Assembly (NCBI RefSeq): GCF_019145435.1
Contig: NZ_JAHSTS010000001.1
Coordinates: forward strand, 1,936,001-2,000,000
From: Pseudomonas ekonensis
GTDB taxonomy: Bacteria > Pseudomonadota > Gammaproteobacteria > Pseudomonadales > Pseudomonadaceae
Length of the DNA: 64,000 nucleotides
Reading direction: 5' to 3'
Shown in pieces: positions 27,984 through 36,061 of this stretch; position 1 is the stretch's first letter; the number at the start of each line of letters is the position of its first letter. Under the pieces are notes generated by a model that was not told where the DNA came from, searched no databases, and saw only the letters and a list, made by a program, of their open reading frames with translations. The position numbers and the translations under genes are program-made.

Positions 27984-29015
27984 CTAGATCAACATATAAT
28001 CTTTGGTGCCGATTTTATTTGCGATTTTCACGATGCGGTGAGGTTGCCTGAGCAAATTTCCCGCTGAAACTGCGGCTTCCTCCGAAACATGAACGCTAAA
28101 AGGCTCGAACTCATCTTCTAGGAAGAGCCCCCAGCACACCTGCCATCCCGGCGCATCCAAACTCGGTGCAAATGGTTGGACCTCGTATGCCCTACCAAGG
28201 TCAACCGCATACCCCCTGCCGGGAAGATCCCCCTCGGCTCGAATCGAACGGCTAACGATACCAACAACGTCTCCTGCCCGATTGAACACCGGGCCTCCGC
28301 TCATGCCCGGCGGCCAGTCAGTCTCCACCTCAATAACCGGACTAGGGTTGGCTGTCCCAACCCCATTCAGATGCACATCGACAATACGTCCATATGCGCC
28401 GTACATCCCTTCCGACAAAAGCATTTTTTGAGAGTCAGCCGAGAGCTCAGAAAAGTCTAACTCTGGGTACCCGACAGCAAGCAATATATCCCCGACTCGC
28501 GGTCGCCATCCGTTGATACACACGCTGACTGTCTGGGGAGGGCGTACTTGCGAACCAAGTGGAGAGGTCTGCATGACTGCTAGGTCCACGGCAACTTTAC
28601 GCTCCTGGCTCCCTCTTAAAGCACCTATGGGGTCATCAGAATCCATCATGACTTTTTGATACCCGGTTACAGGTACGAAACAGTCGTTGGGAATGGCGAC
28701 TGAGCCAATCACGATTGCATGCATGCTCAGAAGCAAAACCGGTCGGCTCGTTCCGTTTTCTCCAGAGAAATCGATGACGTGATGGGCTGTAAGGAATGTG
28801 CCAAACTGATCAATGTTGAATGCAGTGCCAAACCCAAAGAGCTGTCCATTTGTGTCTTGCCGGAATACGGGTACTACGGCATTTCTCAACCCGAAGGGAT
28901 CTTGGATTCTGAACGGATGAAAAGGTCGTTCTGGGTCGGGGGCAAGGGGGGAGCCCCATTGTGACGACTCAGTCATTTCACAGGTGGCAATCTCAAACGG
29001 TACGAGTTCTTCCAT
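27984..29015 (-). CDS. Trypsin-like serine protease, cytoplasmic
   Basis: 343 aa. The catalytic triad is visible: His in FLTAHHVID (about residue 77), Asp in KVAVDLAVMQT (about 145) and Ser in WPPGMSGGPVFN (about 240). No signal peptide or membrane helix is present and no PDZ domain follows, unlike DegP. The last 80 residues are not recognisable. Start ATG at 29015 is chosen for TAGGAG 6 nt upstream; the frame extends to 29063. It is convergent with the zinc-hook ATPase and shares its lower GC. Such cytoplasmic trypsin-like proteins occur in accessory and defence loci, but a role here is open. Confidence 0.82.
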   Translation of the reverse strand: MEELVPFEIATCEMTESSQWGSPLAPDPERPFHPFRIQDPFGLRNAVVPVFRQDTNGQLFGFGTAFNIDQFGTFLTAHHVIDFSGENGTSRPVLLLSMHAIVIGSVAIPNDCFVPVTGYQKVMMDSDDPIGALRGSQERKVAVDLAVMQTSPLGSQVRPPQTVSVCINGWRPRVGDILLAVGYPELDFSELSADSQKMLLSEGMYGAYGRIVDVHLNGVGTANPSPVIEVETDWPPGMSGGPVFNRAGDVVGIVSRSIRAEGDLPGRGYAVDLGRAYEVQPFAPSLDAPGWQVCWGLFLEDEFEPFSVHVSEEAAVSAGNLLRQPHRIVKIANKIGTKDYMLI

Positions 29016-29344
29016 GGCCGCTCCTAAACACGATCCTGCCCTTACCTCTGCTCTTCTAAGCATGGTTCGCGGTCAGCTTGAATCAAGAGTAAGCGGCGGC
29101 GTAGATGTGAAGCAAGTGGCTAGTTTTGACTTCGGTAACCTTACTTATTCCTGAAATACACTGGGACGAGCACATCCGTTTAGCACTTCCTAAATTCTTG
29201 CCCTAGGCATACCGGGATAAATACCCTCATCCACCATACACCTAGCACGAAAGGCAGATACTGGCCGAAAGCAGCCAATCATGACGGCTCTCGACCAAAT
29301 TCCGCTACGACTAACATTCACACATCAGCCGCAGAGCCACACAC

Positions 29345-29704
29345 CTACTTCGGCTCAACGTTATCCAACGCCTGATTCACCGCCACTTCCCCCAACATCA
29401 CCAACTGCGCAATGCCAATGGCCGTCTTGCGATGCATCGGCTCCAGCACCGCCGCAAAGTTGTTGAGCATCGCGCTCGCCGAACCGAGGGATTCGCTGGC
29501 GTTGGCCAGCAGGGATTCGGTGTCGTAGACCGGGTTGGCCAGGTACATGGGTTCGGGTTCCTGGCGGGTGCCCATGATGTTGGGTGGGGGATTGAGGTAG
29601 TGGTCGAGGGCGCGTTCGGCGGCTTCGTTGAGTTTTCGGGACTCGGGGGATTCGTAAGGGGATGCCGGGTCGGTGACTGGCGGGTTTGGTGTTGGTTTGA
29701 TCAT
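29345..29704 (-). CDS. DUF6124 family protein
   Basis: 119 aa. The layout matches this Pseudomonas family: MIKPTPNPP start, LNEAAERALDHYLNPP in the middle, then DTESLLANASESLGSASAM and a C-terminal helix ending AVNQALDNVEPK. No signal peptide or membrane helix. Function is unknown. The start at 29704 has GGGAG about 7 nt upstream. A long, distinctive leader precedes it. Confidence 0.75.
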   Translation of the reverse strand: MIKPTPNPPVTDPASPYESPESRKLNEAAERALDHYLNPPPNIMGTRQEPEPMYLANPVYDTESLLANASESLGSASAMLNNFAAVLEPMHRKTAIGIAQLVMLGEVAVNQALDNVEPK

Positions 29705-30110
29705 GGTGAAACTCCCTTGTGTCGTCATAAGGAGCCATCACCCCCTCGCTACCAAACGATGGGTGGCGGCCATGCACAGGTTGGTAGACCGGGACACAAG
29801 GAGACCGGCGCGCCCGAAGACGCCCTGTGCATGACCACCATAAAACCGAGACGATAGAACGCCGCGCTAGTGAGCTGTGCACCTTGTGTTGATCTCGGGC
29901 TACCAAACCCGATCACCGTTTTTCGATGACCCGGAAACAGTAAAACCCGCACCCTAGACGCACAAGCCGGCGGATTCTGGCGCAGGCGTAGGTAACGGCG
30001 CAAGGCGTTGTAGCCTTGGGGAAGTAACGGCGGGTGTCTTTAAACGCCACCCCAAAAGCTTAAACAACGGCCTGTTTTTCCGTGCGAGCACCTGGAGTTG
30101 AGCGGGCGAT
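29705..30110 (-). other. Long leader region upstream of the DUF6124 gene
   Basis: No convincing gene in these 400 bp. Read on the minus strand, two related segments occur: one around 29880-29905 (GGTAGCCCGAGATCAACACA) and one around 29750-29800 (GTCCCGGTCTACCAACCTGT and a second TTTGGTAG). An 84-codon frame at 29749-30003 includes VVMHRASSGAPVSLCPGL, a string I remember from many Pseudomonas hypothetical proteins. That suggests a dispersed conserved element rather than a real protein. It could be a structured RNA leader. Confidence 0.4.
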
Positions 30111-30112
30111 GT

Positions 30113-30628
30113 CTATCTAGGCATTTGCTCGGTCAGCAACCTGGAAGGAATGAGCAACGTATTGGTGTAATACGCTTCGTACCCATAGGCGGTGATACGC
30201 ACTTTGCAGGGGATTGCAGCTTGCGACGCCAGCAGGGGCCTGATGGCGTCATAGTCATTCAGGTCGCGTTGGGTTCCGTTCGGCTGGGTGTAGTAGAAGA
30301 CGAGCTCGGAAGAAAACATGTGATGGGGTTGGGGCTCGCTGACCGCGGTCACCCGTCCTTCGGCTCGGATGTCGATGGTGTGTTCCGATGAGAAGTCCAA
30401 GTCCCGATTGAGGGAGCAAATCAGGGTAGGGGAGAGTTGGTTGGACTTTTCGTAGTCATTGAAAGCGTTTTGCAGATCCACCGTGGAGGAAAAGCGCGCC
30501 GTGAGCAGATGGCTGGCACCACGTTCAAAAGACGTTAACGTGAGGTCGGCCGGTGGGATGTTCGCCGTTTTCGTGCACCCGGCGCAGAGAAGTATCGTGA
30601 AGCCTATGACGCTGCGGAGCTGACTCAC
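30113..30628 (-). CDS. Small lipoprotein of the halovibrin-like locus
   Basis: 171 aa. The N terminus MSQLRSVIGFTILLCAGCTK has a hydrophobic stretch and a lipobox-like end (CAGC). The body carries no motif I recognise. The start is GTG at 30628 with a weak AAGGA 13 nt upstream. It follows the second halovibrin-like gene in the same direction, 177 bp away. An 84-bp piece with clear similarity to residues about 65-92 is left at 33600-33683, so a second copy once existed. Confidence 0.65.
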   Translation of the reverse strand: MSQLRSVIGFTILLCAGCTKTANIPPADLTLTSFERGASHLLTARFSSTVDLQNAFNDYEKSNQLSPTLICSLNRDLDFSSEHTIDIRAEGRVTAVSEPQPHHMFSSELVFYYTQPNGTQRDLNDYDAIRPLLASQAAIPCKVRITAYGYEAYYTNTLLIPSRLLTEQMPR

Positions 30629-30805
30629 TGAGTTTTACCGTCCTTGGAATTTCGTCGCGAAGGGTGCCGCAAGTCGCGGTCGCCTTCAACCGGTTCAGAA
30701 TCGGTGGTGCGGCCATCGGACAGAGCCTACTCATTTGCCTTCGGATCAAACATTTTGCCCGCAGCGATGCGGGCAGAATGCGAGGTGGATGAGCGTTGGA
30801 AGCGA

Positions 30806-32017
30806 TCAAAACGGTGGGTTGCATCCGTTGGCCTCCGCCACTTGCTCAGTAGTGTCCTTACGGCGTGGTTCAAGGTTCCATGGGGTCTTGTCGCGAGCGA
30901 TGACGTAATGGCAGACCAGTTGCCGGCGCATCCCACCACCGTCGTTGTTCTTCCACCTGGCATCATCGCCAAACTTTTTCTGCAACTCCGCCATCACAAA
31001 ATTAGTTTGCTCCGGCGTGGCATTCTTACCGTATTGCGTAGGGATGACTGACAGACTCCATTCGTTCTGGCCACTGCCGGGATCAAATCTTTCGATCCAA
31101 ACTGCTGATTGAATGTATTCGATGGCAGGCGTTATCGAGCACTGTTGATCACTCGGTACATAAACAAATGAAGCGTCCTCTGCACGTGTTTGAGGCAACG
31201 TCATCTGGATAATCGGTAGGCAGTCTCCAGTGCTGTTCAAATAGTCTTTCTGATCAAACTGCGCATCTTTTAAGCCACCTGACAAGTAAAACAATGCCTG
31301 AACAGGCTGCTTCTTGGGTTGGGTGCCGTCCCACGTGGCGAGTCTCAGCTCGTTTTGTTGCACAAATGTATCTGAATCCAGAGTCATTGCCTGAATAAAC
31401 GCTTCAAAAGACTGAGTGGCTTTTTCGTTAGCGCTGTCTCGAACGTTAAAACCACATTGGTTAACGTTGCTCAGGCCGTCTTGTCTGTGCTTAGCCAACC
31501 ATTGTTCAGCCGTCAGTATTCCCTGTTCATGACAAATGCGACTGTCGGCCGTTTGTTTGGTACTGGGGCCGCAACCTTGTTGTTCCGGGCGGGTAAAAGA
31601 GCCAGCATCTTCAGGAAATGCACACAACACTCGAGCAGGTATTTTGTCAGGTGGAGTGAGAAGCGGTGGATAGATAATATTCCCGTTATCTTCGTCGCGT
31701 ACCAATCTTCTAAATTTGGAGTCAGAACGCAAATAGGAGTATGACCACCCTCCACTGGCCATCGATGTCGGACTTGGCTCCCAAAACTTGTAGGCCGTAG
31801 ACGGGATCGTTGCTCTGAAAGTGATTCCGTTGCAAGTAAAGCCAGGTGCAGAAAGTTGAGTGCAATACATGCGGGTATCAAGATAACGCGCACGTAAATC
31901 AGCCGCGACTCTTTTCCCCACCGCATCACCTGCCGCATCCGCAAAAGCCAGGCCCGCCCATACACTTGAGCACACTGCGCCCACACAAAGAACACCACTC
32001 ATTACTTTGGAAGTCAT
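30806..32017 (-). CDS. Halovibrin HvnA-like secreted protein, copy 2
   Basis: 403 aa. A signal peptide (MTSKVMSGVLCVGAVCSS...GLAFA) is followed by an extracellular domain with about twelve cysteines. It is clearly paralogous to the next gene: both share STAYKFWEP/SEAYRFWNP, YSYLRSDSKFRRLV/FSFLRKDVKFRQLA, VLCAFPEDAGS/VLCAFPVDAGS, WSLSVIPT and GGGMRRQLVC. The C terminus (IQSAVWIERFDPG...SLSVIPT) resembles DUF2599. Halovibrins of Vibrio fischeri are secreted NAD-glycohydrolases; an NAD-directed activity here is inference. Start at 32017 has AGAGGA 6 nt upstream and is preferred to ATG 32032 or TTG 32038. GC is low. Confidence 0.75.
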   Translation of the reverse strand: MTSKVMSGVLCVGAVCSSVWAGLAFADAAGDAVGKRVAADLRARYLDTRMYCTQLSAPGFTCNGITFRATIPSTAYKFWEPSPTSMASGGWSYSYLRSDSKFRRLVRDEDNGNIIYPPLLTPPDKIPARVLCAFPEDAGSFTRPEQQGCGPSTKQTADSRICHEQGILTAEQWLAKHRQDGLSNVNQCGFNVRDSANEKATQSFEAFIQAMTLDSDTFVQQNELRLATWDGTQPKKQPVQALFYLSGGLKDAQFDQKDYLNSTGDCLPIIQMTLPQTRAEDASFVYVPSDQQCSITPAIEYIQSAVWIERFDPGSGQNEWSLSVIPTQYGKNATPEQTNFVMAELQKKFGDDARWKNNDGGGMRRQLVCHYVIARDKTPWNLEPRRKDTTEQVAEANGCNPPF

Positions 32018-32118
32018 GACAGTTCCTCTCATTATCAATTTGAAATATTAACCGCCAGCTTTTCCAGTTGAGTAAACGACAACCTCAGGATCAGGGCGGA
32101 CAAATTCGAAAATTTGGC

Positions 32119-33357
32119 TTAGATGGGATTGCAACCTGTGGCAACAGCTTTTTCATGCGTGGTATCTGGCCTGAACGGTTCCATATTCCATTCGTTTTTG
32201 GTTCGGAATGTTGTAATCAGGCACACTAACTGGCGACGCATGCCGCCCCCATCTAACTCACGCCACTGGGGATCCGAGCCGTATTTCGTCGTCAACTCGG
32301 CGTAAAAAGAATCCGTTTGAGCAGCATTGATCATCCTGCCGCAATCGGTTGGGATTACTGACAATGACCAGCGCTCGGCTTGTGCACCCGGGTCGTAACG
32401 TTTTACCCAAACGGCGGAGTCGATGTATTGATTGCACGTCACATCCTCCAGACGTGCCTGGTCCGCTGGAAGATACTTGAAGGTGGCCTCTTGTGAAGGG
32501 TCCTGCGGCAAGGTCATTTTAATCACAGGAATGAAACGGCCATTGGCGGTGTAATAAGCCAACTGGTCTTTCTGGGCAGTTACTTTTCCGCTATCGGTTG
32601 CTTCACCTGTGATTGTGTTTGTGCCGAGATAAAACACTGCCTCTACCGGCACGTTGCGCCCATTCCCTTGAGGCCAGGAAGCAATCCTCACTTCATTGTT
32701 GCTTAGGCCCACGGTTCCATAATGCTCGTTGCTCGCATAATCGTTGGCACGTATGAACTCCATGAAAATCGGAGCACCTTGAGGTTCATTTGCGGGCCTT
32801 AAATCAAAACCACATTGCCGATGATGGGATTGTGCGTTGGCCCTATACGCATCAACCCAAGCGTCCGCTGTACGTATGGATTGCACCTGGCAACTGTTTT
32901 CAACCTCTGCGGTTGTGAAGGCATCACCACACCCATTATCGTCGCGCACATGTGAACCCGCATCTACCGGAAATGCACACAGTACATCCGGTTTCAGCAT
33001 GTCCTCGGGGGTATTGAATTTCGGTAGCAATATATACCCATGTTGATGGTCAGAGGCCAGTTGACGAAACTTCACATCTTTACGTAAAAAAGAAAAAGCC
33101 TGCGCGTATTTTGAAGCGGGGCCAGGATTCCAGAACCTGTAAGCTTCGGAGTAGACAGTTCCGCGAATCAATACGCCACTGCATAATATCGCCGGACGAC
33201 CGTTGGAGCCGCAGTTCTGCACAGTGCTGTTATAACGATCATTCAGATGTCGCTCGACCATCGCGCCAACTTGATCAGGCGTCATGTAGTCGGCATAGGC
33301 GTATCCATAAGCGGTAGAAGTACTGATGCACACTAATAAACTGCACAGACGATTCAT
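32119..33357 (-). CDS. Halovibrin HvnA-like secreted protein, copy 1
   Basis: 412 aa. Signal peptide MNRLCSLLVCISTSTAYGYA with cleavage near YAYA. The mature protein contains the same ordered motifs as the downstream paralogue (SEAYRFWNPG, FSFLRKDVKFRQLASD, VLCAFPVDAGSHVRD, QCGFDLRP, NEVRIASW, VFYLGTNT, WSLSVIPTDCGR, GGGMRRQLVCL). Cysteine positions are largely shared, which fits disulfide-stabilised export. The two genes are 100 bp apart and probably arose by tandem duplication. Start at 33357 has AGGAG 6 nt upstream. A 20-bp palindrome lies 69 nt upstream of the start. Confidence 0.75.
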   Translation of the reverse strand: MNRLCSLLVCISTSTAYGYAYADYMTPDQVGAMVERHLNDRYNSTVQNCGSNGRPAILCSGVLIRGTVYSEAYRFWNPGPASKYAQAFSFLRKDVKFRQLASDHQHGYILLPKFNTPEDMLKPDVLCAFPVDAGSHVRDDNGCGDAFTTAEVENSCQVQSIRTADAWVDAYRANAQSHHRQCGFDLRPANEPQGAPIFMEFIRANDYASNEHYGTVGLSNNEVRIASWPQGNGRNVPVEAVFYLGTNTITGEATDSGKVTAQKDQLAYYTANGRFIPVIKMTLPQDPSQEATFKYLPADQARLEDVTCNQYIDSAVWVKRYDPGAQAERWSLSVIPTDCGRMINAAQTDSFYAELTTKYGSDPQWRELDGGGMRRQLVCLITTFRTKNEWNMEPFRPDTTHEKAVATGCNPI

Positions 33358-33425
33358 TTCGTTCTCCTGGTGTCGATTAAAAAGCAAGAGATAATTCAAT
33401 GAAAACGCCTCGGCCTGAATTCGTC

Positions 33426-33445
33426 CACTGTCAAAAATGACAGTG
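33426..33445. promoter_or_regulatory. 20-bp palindrome CACTGTCA-N4-TGACAGTG upstream of the halovibrin-like genes
   Basis: Perfect 8-bp arms enclose AAAA. The site lies 69-88 nt upstream of the first halovibrin-like start, a normal operator position. The core CTGTCA-N4-TGACAG is the same as at 3532-3547. The regulator is not known. Confidence 0.5.
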
Positions 33446-33599
33446 CAAAATACTCATTCCTCATTAGAAACTATTTTTTTATACCGCAAAGCCCAAACCA
33501 TTCGTCTAAGTCGGCAAACCTTACAGCTATAAAAAGTTATTCAGTGAACAGGAAAAAGTCTGGGTTCTGTCTGTAAAAAGACGTCGCTGATGCCACTTC

Positions 33600-33683
33600 A
33601 TCGGCTCGGATGTCGATGGTGTGTTCCGATGAAAAGTCCAGATTCCGATTGAGAGAGAAAATTAGGGTAGGGGAGCGTTGGGT
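33600..33683 (-). pseudogene. Remnant of a second copy of the small lipoprotein gene
   Basis: The 84 bp match 30357-30440 inside the lipoprotein gene at about 90% identity and in the same orientation (TCGGATGTCGATGGTGTGTT is shared exactly). No ORF is left around it. It lies upstream of the first halovibrin-like gene, pointing to repeated duplication of a halovibrin-lipoprotein unit followed by decay. Confidence 0.8.
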
Positions 33684-33775
33684 GGCTCATTCACCTTGGC
33701 GGTACAGGCTCACCTTGGAATCCCCAAACCCGCCCTCATAACATCGCCTACACCCACACCCCGAGAGGACAGACC

Positions 33776-34282
33776 ATGACCCGTCAAACCGAAACCGCCA
33801 TTCTCGCCGGCGGCTGCTTCTGGGGCATGCAGGATCTGCTGCGGCGCTATCCCGGCGTGCTGCACACCCGCGTCGGCTACACCGGCGGCGAGGTGCCGAA
33901 CGCCACGTACCGTAATCACGGCAACCACGCCGAAGGCATCGAGATCGTCTTCGATCCTGCGGTGATCAGCTACCGCCAGATCCTCGAATTTTTCTTCCAG
34001 ATCCACGACCCCACCACGCCCAACCGTCAGGGCAACGACCGGGGGCCGAGCTACCGTTCGGCGATCTATTACCTGAACGAACAGCAACGGGACGTCGCCG
34101 AGGACACCGCCGCCGATGTCGATGCGTCGGGCCTGTGGCCGGGGCGGGTGGTCACCGAGATCGAACCGGCGGGGCCGTTCTGGGAGGCGGAGCCGGAGCA
34201 TCAGGATTACCTGGAGCGCATTCCGAACGGCTACACCTGCCATTTCATCCGGCCGAACTGGAAGTTGCCGAAGCGGGGTTGA
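33776..34282 (+). CDS. msrA: Peptide-methionine (S)-S-oxide reductase MsrA
   Basis: 168 aa. The catalytic motif is [12 protein letters not shown], followed by [20 protein letters not shown], the acidic pair in [11 protein letters not shown], and [21 protein letters not shown] second cysteine near the C terminus ([10 protein letters not shown]) can resolve the disulfide. It reduces methionine-S-sulfoxide in proteins. Composition returns to high GC here, marking the right edge of the first low-GC block. Pseudomonas usually also has a longer MsrA; this is the short form. Confidence 0.95.
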   Translation: MTRQTETAILAGGCFWGMQDLLRRYPGVLHTRVGYTGGEVPNATYRNHGNHAEGIEIVFDPAVISYRQILEFFFQIHDPTTPNRQGNDRGPSYRSAIYYLNEQQRDVAEDTAADVDASGLWPGRVVTEIEPAGPFWEAEPEHQDYLERIPNGYTCHFIRPNWKLPKRG

Positions 34283-34445
34283 GTGGTGGGCGGCTGACTT
34301 CATAGCCAACAGGCATCTGTCACAGGTGAGTGACGCTGAAGGCTGGCGGGCAGGATCGGCGCTAATGTCCGCTTTTTGCCCGAAGAAATGAGGTTGTGGG
34401 ATGGGCCTCGATAGCGAAAGGCCCATCTACACCGCGTCGGCAGGC

Positions 34446-35804
34446 TTAGGTGTGTGCCGCCATTCGCTCAGATTGCGTAATAGATGGTTTTGGCAACGTC
34501 ATGCGTAGGCTTTCGCGGTATTGTTCCGCCGGCGCCTCGTGGGTGACTTCAACCACGGCATCATAGTTTTCTCGAATGACCGACTCGATCTCAGCAATGT
34601 CGGCGCGGAAGAACTCTTTGCGTCCGTTGACCTTGTTGAGGCGTCCTGTCGCGAAGTGTTCGTGCAGTTTTGCTTCAAGTGCGGGGGCGTTGTTGGAGAA
34701 GACCATCGCATGCACGTCGAACCAGAACGGCACCGAGGCGTCACCCAGTTCATCAACTCGATCCATGGGTTCCAGGCGGCGCGTCATGCCGATCTTGTAG
34801 ATCCCTTCCCCGAATGCCCCAATGTTTGAGATGACATACACATAGCCGGCTTTCGCATTCTGTTCTCGGTAATCGATCAGCTTTTCTGCGCTATCCAGCT
34901 CGGCTCGACTTGCTTCAACTTCGGCCAGCTTCGCCAGCAGGGCGGTGCGCTCTTCTTCTGACTCCACTTTGTCCAGGCGAGTCTGGAGGTCACGCATGGC
35001 GGCCGTAAAATGTTTGCGTTCCTTGGCGAGCTTCTCCCTGGCCGCACGAATTTCTTGTTCCAGCTTCTGCTGTTCGCGCAGTTCCTCCCGGGCGCGTTTA
35101 GCTTCTTCCTTTTCCTCCTGCTTCTTGATCTGAAACTCGTGGGCGAGGTGCAACTCATCGAGCTTGAGGTTCAGATACGTGCGCGACACTTCCACACTCA
35201 TGATCTTGCCAAGGCGATTGCAGGCTTCGAACGATTTAAGGATTCGTTTCTCGCCCAGTTCGACGTTGTCGAATTTCACGTTGTCCACGCAGACATCGGC
35301 TTCGTTGTTGAATGAACGAATCACCAGCTTGATCATGTCATTCACAAGCTTGCGGCCTTGGGCCACGCTGTTGTTGACAGTCCAGTCCATGTTGCCGGTC
35401 GCTGCTTGCCCCATCTTGATCAACGTCTTTTGTTGATCCCGGACACGCTCCAGGCGGGCTTTGTACTCCTGGCTGGTGACTAGCTTGAACTTGGGTTGGT
35501 AGAGCGCAAAGCTTTCCAGGAGTAGCGTCTCTTCCCACACGAGTATCTGCGCCTGCAAGTCAGCGGAGCGTTGCGCGAGTGCTGCCGTCTCCCGTTCTGC
35601 ACGCTGAGTTTCTTCGCGGACGGTCGCCAGCTTCTGTTTCTCCTGATCGATCAGCCTCTGAACATCCAGGAGATCCATGGCGCCGATTTCTGCGGTGAGT
35701 GCCTGCAACTGCGCGTACTGCGCTTGGAGGCTTGTAAGCTGGGCATTCAAATCATCCGCGCGTTGTCGGTGGGCGGGACCTTTCCAGTAGTCGCTAAAAG
35801 ACAT
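34446..35804 (-). CDS. DUF4041 / T5orf172 (GIY-YIG-like) protein
   Basis: 452 aa. A coiled coil at about 15-90 precedes a DUF4041 domain (about 95-215: TSQEYKARLERVRDQQKTLI, DMIKLVIRSFNNEAD). A second, highly charged coiled coil follows (about 215-315), then a T5orf172/Mug113 GIY-YIG-type domain (GYVYVISNIGAFGEGIYKIG, MTRRLEPMDRVDELGD, FWFDVHAMVFSNNAPALEAK). Related proteins occur in phages and genomic islands. GIY-YIG folds are often nucleases, but the catalytic arginine and glutamate would need a model. AAGGAA lies 8 nt before the ATG. GC is moderately low. Confidence 0.85.
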   Translation of the reverse strand: MSFSDYWKGPAHRQRADDLNAQLTSLQAQYAQLQALTAEIGAMDLLDVQRLIDQEKQKLATVREETQRAERETAALAQRSADLQAQILVWEETLLLESFALYQPKFKLVTSQEYKARLERVRDQQKTLIKMGQAATGNMDWTVNNSVAQGRKLVNDMIKLVIRSFNNEADVCVDNVKFDNVELGEKRILKSFEACNRLGKIMSVEVSRTYLNLKLDELHLAHEFQIKKQEEKEEAKRAREELREQQKLEQEIRAAREKLAKERKHFTAAMRDLQTRLDKVESEEERTALLAKLAEVEASRAELDSAEKLIDYREQNAKAGYVYVISNIGAFGEGIYKIGMTRRLEPMDRVDELGDASVPFWFDVHAMVFSNNAPALEAKLHEHFATGRLNKVNGRKEFFRADIAEIESVIRENYDAVVEVTHEAPAEQYRESLRMTLPKPSITQSERMAAHT

Positions 35805-36061
35805 GCGTTTCTTCCTTGTTCGTGAATCAAATGGTCGCTCGGTTCTAATTCAACTCGGATGCCCTCACAGTGCAAAGCATGGGTGAGGGCAAAGCAAACA
35901 ATCCCTGATCATCACTCTCTTGCTTGAGTGACGAAAGGATTCTCCCGGAATCATCGGATTTGCTCCAGGTGATTCAAGTGTTGTTGCAGGAGGCGCGGCA
36001 AAGAAGGCTGTGCGTGTCGGTGTGGTTGAGAAGGACGCCGGCGCGAAGGCGAACGGACAGC

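Noticed and set aside
29749..30003. 84-codon minus-strand frame upstream of the DUF6124 gene
   Set aside because: Low-quality coding signal and basic, Cys/Arg/Pro-rich product; treated as part of a conserved leader instead.
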